This document shows, piece after piece, positions 5,473 through 12,061 of a DNA stretch of 12,341 nucleotides. The notes beneath the pieces are model-generated. The model was not told where the DNA came from. It was given only the letters and a program-made list of their open reading frames with translations, and searched no databases. Source of the DNA: Candidatus Zhuqueibacterota bacterium. Lineage in GTDB: Bacteria > KSB1 > UBA2214. The number at the start of each line of letters is the position of its first letter. The stretch's first letter is position 1. A program made the position numbers and the translations under genes. The DNA lies in contig JAKJDB010000030.1 of the NCBI GenBank assembly GCA_022706175.1, positions 1-12,341 of the forward strand. The letters are read 5' to 3'.

Positions 5473-8205
5473 ATGGCAAAACAAAAGAAATATGTGTACA
5501 GTTTCGGCGGCGGTAAAGCAGAAGGCCGCGCTGAGATGAAAGAACTGCTGGGCGGCAAAGGCGCCAACCTCGCTGAAATGGCGAATTTGAAAATACCGGT
5601 GCCGGCCGGTTTCACCATCACTACCGAGGTTTGCACGTATTATTATCAGAACAAGAAAAAATATCCGGCTGAGCTGAAACCGGCGGTCAAAGAGGCGATG
5701 AAAAAAGTCGAAGCGGTCATGAAAAGCAAGTTCGGCGACCCGGTGAACCCCCTGCTGGTTTCCGTGCGCTCCGGCGCCCGCAGCTCCATGCCGGGCATGA
5801 TGGAGACCGTGCTGAACGTCGGCCTTACCAGCAAAACCATTCCCGGTCTGGTGAAAAAGACCAACAACGAACGTTTTGTCTATGACGCCTATCGCCGTCT
5901 GATCATGATGTATTCCGACGTGGTTATGGAAAAAGCGGCGGGCATCGAACCGGCGGAGGGCAAAGGCATCCGCGTGCAGCTGGAACATGCCATGCAGGCT
6001 GTCAAGAACGCCAAGGGCTACACCCAGGATACAGACCTGACCGCTGATGATCTCAAGGTTCTGGTGGAAACCTTCAAGGCCAAAGTGCTTGAAGTGCTGG
6101 GTCGTCCGTTCCCGGATGACGCCATGGATCAGCTGTGGGGCGGTATCGGCGCTGTGTTCTCCAGCTGGAACGGCAAGCGCGCAGTGGCCTATCGCCGCAT
6201 CGAAGGCATTCCGGATGAATGGGGCACCGCCGTTAACGTTCAGGCCATGGTGTTCGGCAACATGGGCGACAGCAGCGCCACGGGAGTGGCGTTCACCCGC
6301 AACCCGGCCACCGGCGAGAACAAGTTCTACGGCGAGTGGCTGATCAATGCGCAAGGCGAAGACGTGGTCGCCGGCATCCGCACTCCGGCGCCCTTGAATG
6401 AGGCTACCAAAAACGAACAGAACAAGCACATGGCCTCGCTGGAAAAAGCCATGCCCTCCACCTACAAGGAGCTGGACAAAATCCGCATGCGCCTGGAGAA
6501 GCATTATCGCGATATGCTTGACATCGAGTTCACCATCCAGGAAGGCATTCTGTGGATGCTGCAGTGCCGCGTCGGCAAACGCACCGGAACCGCAGCCCTG
6601 AACATGGCCATGGATATGATGAAAGAAAAGCTGATCTCCGACAAGGATGCGGTTCTGCGTCTGTCGCCGTCTCAGCTGGATGAACTGCTGCACCCGATCG
6701 TTGATCCGGCGGCTGAGAAAGCCGCCACCGTGATCGCCAAGGGCTTGCCGGCCGGTCCCGGCGGAGCTTTCGGTCAGATCGTATTCACCGCGGCCGATGC
6801 CGTGGAATGGGCCAAGCAGGGAAAAAAGGTTCTGCTGGTGCGCGAAGAGACCAATCCGGAAGATGTGGAAGGTATGCGCGCCGCTCAGGGCATTTTGACC
6901 GGCCGTGGCGGCATGACCTCGCACGCGGCGCTGGTGGCACGCGGCTGGGGTAAATGCTGCATCGTCGGTTGCTCGGCGCTGACGATCGATCTGAAGGCGA
7001 AAAAGATGTTCGTCGCCGGCAAAGAATACCAGGAAGGCGATTATCTGACCCTGAACGGCACTAAAGGCTATGTCTACAGCGGCCAGTTGAACATGATGAA
7101 CGCATCGGAGAATCCGCGATTTGTCCAGTTCATGAAGATCGTGGATAAATATCGGACCATGAAGGTGCGCACCAATGCGGACACTCCGGACGACGCGAAA
7201 AAGGCGCTGGAGTTCGGCGCCCAGGGCATCGGTCTGTTCCGCACCGAGCACATGTTCTACGGCAAGAATTCCGAAGCCCCGCTGTTCTTCCTGCGCAAGA
7301 TGATCGTCTCTTCGAACGAGGCGGAACGCCGCAGTGCTTTGGACGAATTGTTCCCCTATGTGAAAAAGGACATCAAGGCGACCATGGAGGTGATGAACGG
7401 ACTACCGGTCACCATCCGCTTGTTGGATCCGCCGTTGCACGAGTTCGTGCCCCAGGAGGCTGAGAAACGCGCCGAGCTGGCCGCCAGCCTCGGCATCTCC
7501 GCCGAGGAGCTGAGCAAACGCGCGGAAGGGCTGCATGAGACCAACCCCATGATGGGGCATCGCGGCGTGCGTTTGGGCGTCACCTATCCGGAGATCACCG
7601 AGATGCAGGTGCGCGCCATCCTCGAGTCCGCGGTCGAGTTGACGCAGGAAGGCAAAAAAGTATCGCCGGAGATCATGGTTCCGGTGGTGTGCACGCGCAA
7701 AGAGCTGGACGATCAGAAGGAACTGGTGGATGCGGTCTATGCGCAAGTCTGCGCGAAATACAACGTCAAGTCCATCAAGTTCATGTACGGCACCATGATC
7801 GAGATCCCGCGCGCGGCGTTGCAGGCCGGCCAGATCGCCGAGACCGCCGAGTTCTTCAGCTTCGGCACCAACGACCTGACCCAGATGGGTTTCGGTTTTT
7901 CGCGCGATGATATCGGCGGCTTTGTGCCTGACTATGTGGAAAAGAAGATCCTGCCGGTGGATCCGTTCAATGTGCTGGATCAGGAGGGCATCGGCGAGTT
8001 GATTCAGATAGGCATCGAGCGCGGCCGCAAAAGCCGGCCGGGTCTGAAGGTCGGCATCTGCGGTGAACATGGCGGCGAGCCCTCTTCGGTGATTTTCTGC
8101 CATAAAGTGGGCATGGACTATGTGTCCTGTTCGCCCTACCGTGTTCCCATCGCCCGGTTAGCGGCAGCGCATGCCGCGATCAAGGCCGGCAAGAAAAAGA
8201 AATAA
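5473..8205 (+). CDS. ppdK: Pyruvate, phosphate dikinase
   Basis: PPDK reversibly converts pyruvate, ATP and phosphate to phosphoenolpyruvate, AMP and pyrophosphate; it links glycolysis and gluconeogenesis in the cytoplasm. The 910-residue protein is full length for the bacterial enzyme. The N-terminal ATP-grasp part (about 1-340) shows GGKGANLAEM, VPAGFTI and SVRSGARSSMPGMM. The central swivelling domain carries the phosphorylated histidine H484 in GGMTSHAALVARGWGKCC. The C-terminal PEP/pyruvate barrel has GIGLFRTEHMF, RLLDPPLHEF, a TNPMMGHRGVRLG-type motif, FSFGTNDLTQMGFGFSRDD and the catalytic C863 in GICGEHGGEP. Thr482, two residues before the histidine, is the position phosphorylated by the PDRP regulatory protein in other systems; no PDRP gene is present here. 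The gene has its own strong ribosome binding site and ends in a terminator 22 bases downstream, so it is probably monocistronic. Confidence 0.97.
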   Translation: MAKQKKYVYSFGGGKAEGRAEMKELLGGKGANLAEMANLKIPVPAGFTITTEVCTYYYQNKKKYPAELKPAVKEAMKKVEAVMKSKFGDPVNPLLVSVRSGARSSMPGMMETVLNVGLTSKTIPGLVKKTNNERFVYDAYRRLIMMYSDVVMEKAAGIEPAEGKGIRVQLEHAMQAVKNAKGYTQDTDLTADDLKVLVETFKAKVLEVLGRPFPDDAMDQLWGGIGAVFSSWNGKRAVAYRRIEGIPDEWGTAVNVQAMVFGNMGDSSATGVAFTRNPATGENKFYGEWLINAQGEDVVAGIRTPAPLNEATKNEQNKHMASLEKAMPSTYKELDKIRMRLEKHYRDMLDIEFTIQEGILWMLQCRVGKRTGTAALNMAMDMMKEKLISDKDAVLRLSPSQLDELLHPIVDPAAEKAATVIAKGLPAGPGGAFGQIVFTAADAVEWAKQGKKVLLVREETNPEDVEGMRAAQGILTGRGGMTSHAALVARGWGKCCIVGCSALTIDLKAKKMFVAGKEYQEGDYLTLNGTKGYVYSGQLNMMNASENPRFVQFMKIVDKYRTMKVRTNADTPDDAKKALEFGAQGIGLFRTEHMFYGKNSEAPLFFLRKMIVSSNEAERRSALDELFPYVKKDIKATMEVMNGLPVTIRLLDPPLHEFVPQEAEKRAELAASLGISAEELSKRAEGLHETNPMMGHRGVRLGVTYPEITEMQVRAILESAVELTQEGKKVSPEIMVPVVCTRKELDDQKELVDAVYAQVCAKYNVKSIKFMYGTMIEIPRAALQAGQIAETAEFFSFGTNDLTQMGFGFSRDDIGGFVPDYVEKKILPVDPFNVLDQEGIGELIQIGIERGRKSRPGLKVGICGEHGGEPSSVIFCHKVGMDYVSCSPYRVPIARLAAAHAAIKAGKKKK

Positions 8206-8227
8206 GCGGGTTAGTGTCTGTTGGCTG

Positions 8228-8264
8228 ATCCCCGGTGCGTTTTTTCGCATCGGGGATTTTTTTT
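8228..8264 (+). terminator. Intrinsic (Rho-independent) terminator of ppdK
   Basis: The arms ATCCCCGGTGCG (8228-8239) and CGCATCGGGGAT (8246-8257) form a 12-bp stem with one G-U pair and a TTTTTT loop, followed directly by eight T residues (8257-8264). On the - strand the run is on the wrong side, so it should stop only ppdK transcription and not that of the convergent uxaE-type gene. Confidence 0.93.
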
Positions 8265-8314
8265 CGGTGTGTCCTTGCGAGGGCTGGGGTTGGCGGCGGA
8301 AAGGGTCATTGCGA

Positions 8315-8332
8315 GGGCCGCGATAGCGGCCC
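8315..8332. repeat. GC-rich hairpin inside the repeat's left arm
   Basis: GGGCCGC (8315-8321) and GCGGCCC (8326-8332) form a perfect 7-bp stem around a GATA tetraloop. It lies between the outer and inner inverted-repeat segments of the left arm, so the single strand would fold as a branched or cruciform structure rather than one simple stem. Confidence 0.8.
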
Positions 8333-8390
8333 GAAGCAATCCCCCGCGGCAAGGATCTGTTGATGTAAAGAGATTGCCCTTTGTTAGGGG

Positions 8391-8530
8391 ATTGCTTCGC
8401 TGCAGCGCAGTGTTGTGGGAATGGCTGGAATGGCGTCTCCGCTCGCAATGACAGCCCTTTTTCTATGTATTGCTTCGCTCCAATGTAGACTGGATGAAAT
8501 GGCGGGAGTCAGCGTCTCCGCTCGCAATGG
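8391..8530. repeat. Tandem direct duplication of the repeat's right half
   Basis: ATTGCTTCGCT occurs at 8391-8401 and again at 8469-8479, and the 18-mer GCGTCTCCGCTCGCAATG occurs at 8433-8450 and again at 8512-8529. Both pairs are exact, at spacings of 78 and 79 bases. Between these anchors the copies are diverged but share GAAATGG/GAATGG-like stretches. This is a degenerate tandem copy of about 60 bases, older or less constrained than the anchors. Confidence 0.85.
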
Positions 8531-8539
8531 CCTGCTGCT

Positions 8540-9784
8540 TTACAAAAACAGCCTTCTGACATGCCTTTCGTACAAATTCTCGCGCACGTTTTTCGCGATG
8601 GTCGCTTCATTTTCTTCCAGCGCAGTAATGTAACGGCCGCCCATCTCTGCAGCCACGCGAAACCCTACATGCAGCAACTGGCGGAAATGGGCATTGAACT
8701 CGGGGCAGGACGGATCGTGACGAAGAGCGTCGCTGAACCGCTTGCCGCTCCAGCGGCTCACGGTCTCCGGCGCCGGCAGCTTGTCTTTGTTGATATCGAT
8801 GACCGTGGCATACGGTGCGCACACTTCATCAAAGCGGCGCAAGGAACTGTGATACACCTCCTGTGCAATGGCCAGACCGCCGCCGCCGGCTTCCGCCAGG
8901 CCGATGAGCTCCTCCAGCCAGGTGGTGCCCGCGGTTTTCAGGTGCAGGCCGGCGTCGTGTTTGCGCAAAGCGCGGCCGATGATCGGATACAGGGAGAATT
9001 TATCGCTGCCGGAATGCACGCTTAGTTTGAGATTCTCCGGCAGAGAGAACTCTTGAATGGCGAAACGAATGACGCACAGATCCTGTTCAAACTCCTTTTC
9101 AAACTGCCCCAGATCGCCCACATAATCCACGCCCTTGTTGAAGCGGCCGGTAAATTTCGGCGCTATGGTCTGCGCCGGGATGCCGGCGGCGCTGATGGCG
9201 GAGAGAATGAAGAACAGCTCCGCCGGCGTCTGCGCCTGCTGCGCTTCGTCCATGGAGACCTCAATGACCAACCGGTCCACCGGCTTTCGCCGGCTGATGT
9301 GGTGAAAAATTTTTGCCGCCTCTTCCACGGCAAAAAGAAATTTGCCGGCCGCCTGCTCCAATGTGGCTGCGGTGATGCGCAGCGGCTCCGCGATGCCGGG
9401 AATGGGCAGTTCCCCCACATATTTTTTATTCGCCGCCATAAAGGCCTGCAGCGAAGCGGCGGAAGGAGGTCGGCCGATATAGTCGGCCACATCCAGAGTA
9501 AAGAAATCGCTGTGATCGATAAATGGCTCCACGGTTTTCAGATTGATGTGATCCGCGTCGACAAAATAAGCGCCGGTCCAGTTCAGCGCCCGGACCGCTG
9601 CATCCGCCTCGGCGCGGGTGTCGGCCGGCCTGGTACCGATGAGCGAGTGCTCACGGTTGGATTTATTCCATACCGGCGTCACCTCGATGCCGACGGCGCG
9701 GGCGTCCAGGAACGCCTGCAGTTGTGCTTTTCCCTGACGGCCGAACCGGTCGCCAATGCCGATGGTGTATTTAGGCAGGTTCAT
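8540..9784 (-). CDS. uxaE: Tagaturonate epimerase (UxaE) family protein
   Basis: A 414-residue cytoplasmic protein that I recognise as UxaE family. UxaE was described in Thermotoga maritima as interconverting D-tagaturonate and D-fructuronate, joining the galacturonate and glucuronate catabolic branches. Shared blocks are GIGDRFG (9-15), VDADHI (75-80), EVSMDEA (175-181), FNKGVDYVGDLGQFEKEF (215-232), SVHSGSDKFSLYP (255-267), LHLKTAGT (280-287) and RQLLHV (368-373). Conserved D78, H79, D179, H257 and D261 could be metal or catalytic residues; that assignment is inferred. It appears shorter at the N terminus than the Thermotoga protein, with GIGDRFG only nine residues from the start, so the substrate may differ. 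The ATG at 9784 has AGAAGGA 8 bases upstream. It lies 77 bases downstream of the secreted GxGYxYP protein with no terminator seen between, suggesting co-transcription. Confidence 0.75.
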   Translation of the reverse strand: MNLPKYTIGIGDRFGRQGKAQLQAFLDARAVGIEVTPVWNKSNREHSLIGTRPADTRAEADAAVRALNWTGAYFVDADHINLKTVEPFIDHSDFFTLDVADYIGRPPSAASLQAFMAANKKYVGELPIPGIAEPLRITAATLEQAAGKFLFAVEEAAKIFHHISRRKPVDRLVIEVSMDEAQQAQTPAELFFILSAISAAGIPAQTIAPKFTGRFNKGVDYVGDLGQFEKEFEQDLCVIRFAIQEFSLPENLKLSVHSGSDKFSLYPIIGRALRKHDAGLHLKTAGTTWLEELIGLAEAGGGGLAIAQEVYHSSLRRFDEVCAPYATVIDINKDKLPAPETVSRWSGKRFSDALRHDPSCPEFNAHFRQLLHVGFRVAAEMGGRYITALEENEATIAKNVRENLYERHVRRLFL

Positions 9785-9861
9785 TCATTCGTTCCTTCTA
9801 TTAGGATGAAAACGGGTGTCCTCCACTTTTCCAGATCGGTAACGAGAGGGCCTTGTGGTTT

Positions 9862-11910
9862 CTACCGCTGCAGCAATTTCTCCTTAAAAGTAGGCTGACT
9901 GCCGGCCATCTTCATGAACACGTCCAGCGGCGCCACTTTAAATTCATCGCCCAGCTGATCTAAAATATTTTTAACATGATCGATGTCGCTCCACTCGCGC
10001 ACATGCACCAGGCAAAAATAGGGACGCTGATGGTTGAGCCTGGCCAGCTCGCGCAGATCCTGCACCGCCGCCTGCGCCGGCCGCGTCTCCGACAGATAAT
10101 AGTCAAAGGAGATCAACGGCTTGCCGTCACGGACGGTGAAAGAGTGCGACGGTGCATAGCCGTTGGCCAGTCCCAGGATATCCGGCATGCCGTTAAAAAA
10201 GGCGTCCACCACCTCTGGGGTCAACTCGCTGTTGCCCTCCACCGTGGCCCCTTCCGAATAGTCCATGATCTCAAAGATGTTCAAATCAAGCTGCTGCATC
10301 AGCTCGTAGGCTTTGGCCACCACCTGGGGCAGGTATTGGGCCGGAATGGCCTTGGGGTACATATAGCCCGGCCCGCCCAGTGAGCCGAGAAAGTAATCGT
10401 TCGGCGTGGCTTGCGAATAAAAGTACTCCAGCATGGACGGCGCCAGCCAGACCCAATTCATGGTCACCTCCCAGGCATAGGGCATGGAGCCGCGGCCCGG
10501 CCGCACCCAGGCGCCCAGGCCCAGACAGTCGGTCTGAATGCAGGAGATATAGACTTTTTTCTCCGCACGGTACTCTTTGCCCGCCACTACGGTGTGCTGA
10601 TTTTTGAACTTGAATCCAGGAGTGGCCGGCGTCTGATGGCTGAAACTCAGGTTGGGCAGCGTGTGCAGCCCCTCGGTGCGCAGCGCAAAGCTGGAGGCCA
10701 ACTTGACCGCGTCGCGTTCCTTGTCTTTGGCGTAGGAATGCCAGCCCATGACCATGGACAGGGGCTTCATTTCGCTCATCAGTTTTTTGGCCAGGCTATA
10801 CTCTTCGCCATCGCTCTCTTCAGTGGACAGGTCTGAGAAAAAAGCGCCTTTGAGAATGCCGAAATCCGCCACGCCCGGCCGCATGATTTTTCCCGCTTCG
10901 CCGCCCATCCAGACGATGTAATCACGGCTGCAGCGCGGCCAGTACTGCTGATACGCCCAGGTGTAGATGTCGATGTCCTTCTGTCCGGTGAACCGGCCCC
11001 TGAAATCGGCGATGGAGCGCAGATGATATTTTTCCACCAACGGCAGCATCTCCTCAGAGATCACGATGGCCTTTTCCAGTCCGGCCAGAGTAAAGGCGAC
11101 GATCAGAGAGGTGCGGACGTTTTTATCCCAGAGAATGTAGCCCCTGACCTGCGGCAGGAAAGTCTTGAGCGCTTCTTCGGCCGAGGTCAATTCGGTGAAT
11201 TGAAAACCTTTTCGGTCGCGATAAAAATCCAGCATGGAGGGGGTGAAACGGAAATCCCACTTGGGTCCATAGATGAAATATAATCGCGGGGCGCCGTCGT
11301 TGGCCAACCCCTGCAAAGAGATCAGCATCGCCTGTTCCGGCAGCTTGCCGTCTATCGCCCAGTCATCGGTCATGTGCATGAAAAACGCCGGCTTGACGCC
11401 GTCGCGCACGAACGTGTAGGTTTCAGCGCTCTCTCGAGTCGGCCGCTGGACGCTCAACAGCAGCGTGCCGTCCTTTTGCACCGTATAGGTGCTGGTACTG
11501 GTCAACTCGCGGCTGCCCTGGGAAACCCAGACCGGATAAGTTTCTTCAACCGTAAAACCTTTGCCGTTTTTTTCCATACTGAGTTTAGCCCTGCGGTCAC
11601 TGCCCGGCTGGCGCGAGATGGCGGAAAAGACGTTGTAGGGCCACACTCGGGTGGATGCTTTCAGGGTGACCGGTTGGCCGTTGACCGGCAACAACAGCGT
11701 ATCGCGCAGACTGCGGCCTGTGCCCCAGATCTGCTCCACCTGCAGGGTCTGGCCGGTCAGTGTGATGTCCAGTTTCAGCGTTTTGTACAGGCCGATCTCT
11801 GCGCTCTTTTCCGGGACCAGCTGCCAGCGCCCGATGAACGGCGTTTCACTAAAGCCGGCGGAAAAGCACAGAAGAAGCACCGCCGCTGTTTTTCGCAGCA
11901 AAGCATTCAT
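9862..11910 (-). CDS. Secreted GxGYxYP-family putative glycoside hydrolase with extra N-terminal domain
   Basis: A 682-residue exported protein. Residues 1-21 are a type I signal peptide (MNALLRKTAAVLLLCFSAGFS); there is no proper lipobox. Residues about 25-170 are beta-rich with a W-x-L-x-P-x-K-S start (29-36) and resemble lipocalin-like modules of secreted proteins, an uncertain match. Residues about 175-400 fit the GxGYxYP N-terminal domain. The C-terminal domain contains the defining motif GPGYMYP (513-519), plus FEIMDYSEG (546-554) and GMPDILGLANGYAPS (574-588). The Pfam family is described as putative glycoside hydrolase; substrate and catalytic residues are unknown to me. The frame stays open upstream to 11979, but ATG 11910 is chosen because it has AAGGAG 6 bases upstream and begins the signal peptide. 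It likely forms an operon with the downstream epimerase gene and is transcribed divergently from the HTH gene. Confidence 0.85.
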   Translation of the reverse strand: MNALLRKTAAVLLLCFSAGFSETPFIGRWQLVPEKSAEIGLYKTLKLDITLTGQTLQVEQIWGTGRSLRDTLLLPVNGQPVTLKASTRVWPYNVFSAISRQPGSDRRAKLSMEKNGKGFTVEETYPVWVSQGSRELTSTSTYTVQKDGTLLLSVQRPTRESAETYTFVRDGVKPAFFMHMTDDWAIDGKLPEQAMLISLQGLANDGAPRLYFIYGPKWDFRFTPSMLDFYRDRKGFQFTELTSAEEALKTFLPQVRGYILWDKNVRTSLIVAFTLAGLEKAIVISEEMLPLVEKYHLRSIADFRGRFTGQKDIDIYTWAYQQYWPRCSRDYIVWMGGEAGKIMRPGVADFGILKGAFFSDLSTEESDGEEYSLAKKLMSEMKPLSMVMGWHSYAKDKERDAVKLASSFALRTEGLHTLPNLSFSHQTPATPGFKFKNQHTVVAGKEYRAEKKVYISCIQTDCLGLGAWVRPGRGSMPYAWEVTMNWVWLAPSMLEYFYSQATPNDYFLGSLGGPGYMYPKAIPAQYLPQVVAKAYELMQQLDLNIFEIMDYSEGATVEGNSELTPEVVDAFFNGMPDILGLANGYAPSHSFTVRDGKPLISFDYYLSETRPAQAAVQDLRELARLNHQRPYFCLVHVREWSDIDHVKNILDQLGDEFKVAPLDVFMKMAGSQPTFKEKLLQR

Positions 11911-11916
11911 GTTCTG

Positions 11917-11922
11917 CTCCTT
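11917..11922 (-). promoter_or_regulatory. Ribosome binding site deciding the GxGYxYP gene start (AAGGAG)
   Basis: On the - strand AAGGAG lies 6 bases before ATG 11910. It excludes the longer in-frame candidate beginning at 11979, which would place 23 non-signal-like residues ahead of the signal peptide. Confidence 0.8.
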
Positions 11923-11950
11923 GACAGATTCTATGGATAACACAAGTTGA

Positions 11951-11979
11951 AAAATAGCCAAAGCGGCAATGAATTGCAA
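11951..11979 (-). promoter_or_regulatory. Candidate sigma70-like promoter for the GxGYxYP-epimerase unit
   Basis: On the - strand TTGCAA (11974-11979) and TATTTT (11951-11956) are separated by exactly 17 bases, each matching the -35 and -10 consensus at 4 of 6 positions. Transcription would start near 11944, leaving a leader of roughly 35 bases that contains the ribosome binding site. In AT-richer intergenic DNA such a match can arise by chance, and some phyla use other promoter forms. Confidence 0.35.
11966..11977. promoter_or_regulatory. Small inverted repeat GCAAT-N2-ATTGC, possible operator
   Basis: GCAAT (11966-11970) and ATTGC (11973-11977) form a perfect 5-2-5 palindrome. It overlaps the candidate -35 box of the leftward promoter in the 151-base divergent intergenic region, a natural place for a regulator site. 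A 10-base palindrome is weak evidence on its own. Confidence 0.25.
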
Positions 11980-12061
11980 GCAAAAACAGAGCGGCCGGCT
12001 GGTTTTCCTCTTGCATTTGTGCGTAAATTTTCACATCTTTCCTTTTCCTCTAGGAGTGAGT

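Larger units (their letters stand above)
8271..8531. repeat. Nested cluster of GTCATTGCGAG-type palindromic repeats
   Basis: Most of the gene-free gap between the ppdK terminator and the convergent epimerase gene is repeat. Two left-facing arms, GTCCTTGCGAGGGC (8271-8284) and GTCATTGCGAGGGC (8305-8318), match at 13 of 14 bases. They face two inverted right arms ending CTCGCAATGAC (8442-8452) and CTCGCAATGGC (8521-8531). The inner pair 8305-8315 and 8442-8452 is a perfect 11-bp inverted repeat. Inside it, CGAAGCAATCCCC (8332-8344) pairs perfectly with GGGGATTGCTTCG (8387-8399). The right half is duplicated: see the separate entry. Short interspersed palindromes with this core are common in many bacterial genomes; that is recalled, not checked. 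No transposase is present, so the element would be non-autonomous. Small frames here are repeat translations rather than genes. Confidence 0.85.

Noticed and set aside
3109..7251. A 1380-codon open frame on the - strand across tmk, the S41 protease and ppdK
   Set aside because: The three + strand genes are all in the same frame, and this frame reads their codons in exact antisense register. It stays open simply because TTA, CTA and TCA codons are avoided in this GC-rich DNA. Its translation is rich in His, Arg, Gln and Phe, matches no family I know, and has no ribosome binding site. The sense genes have complete catalytic motifs.
8221..8633. Small + strand frames in the gap after ppdK
   Set aside because: They start in or run through the terminator and the palindromic repeats, and one extends into the epimerase gene in antisense. 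They have no ribosome binding sites and are translations of repeat DNA.
9053..9898. A 281-codon + strand frame opposite the epimerase gene
   Set aside because: The - strand frame has clear UxaE-family blocks; this one resembles no protein and reaches across the gene boundary.
11911..11979. N-terminal extension of the GxGYxYP protein to 11979
   Set aside because: The ATG at 11910 has an ideally spaced AAGGAG and begins a signal peptide; the extension would cover the ribosome binding site and the candidate promoter.
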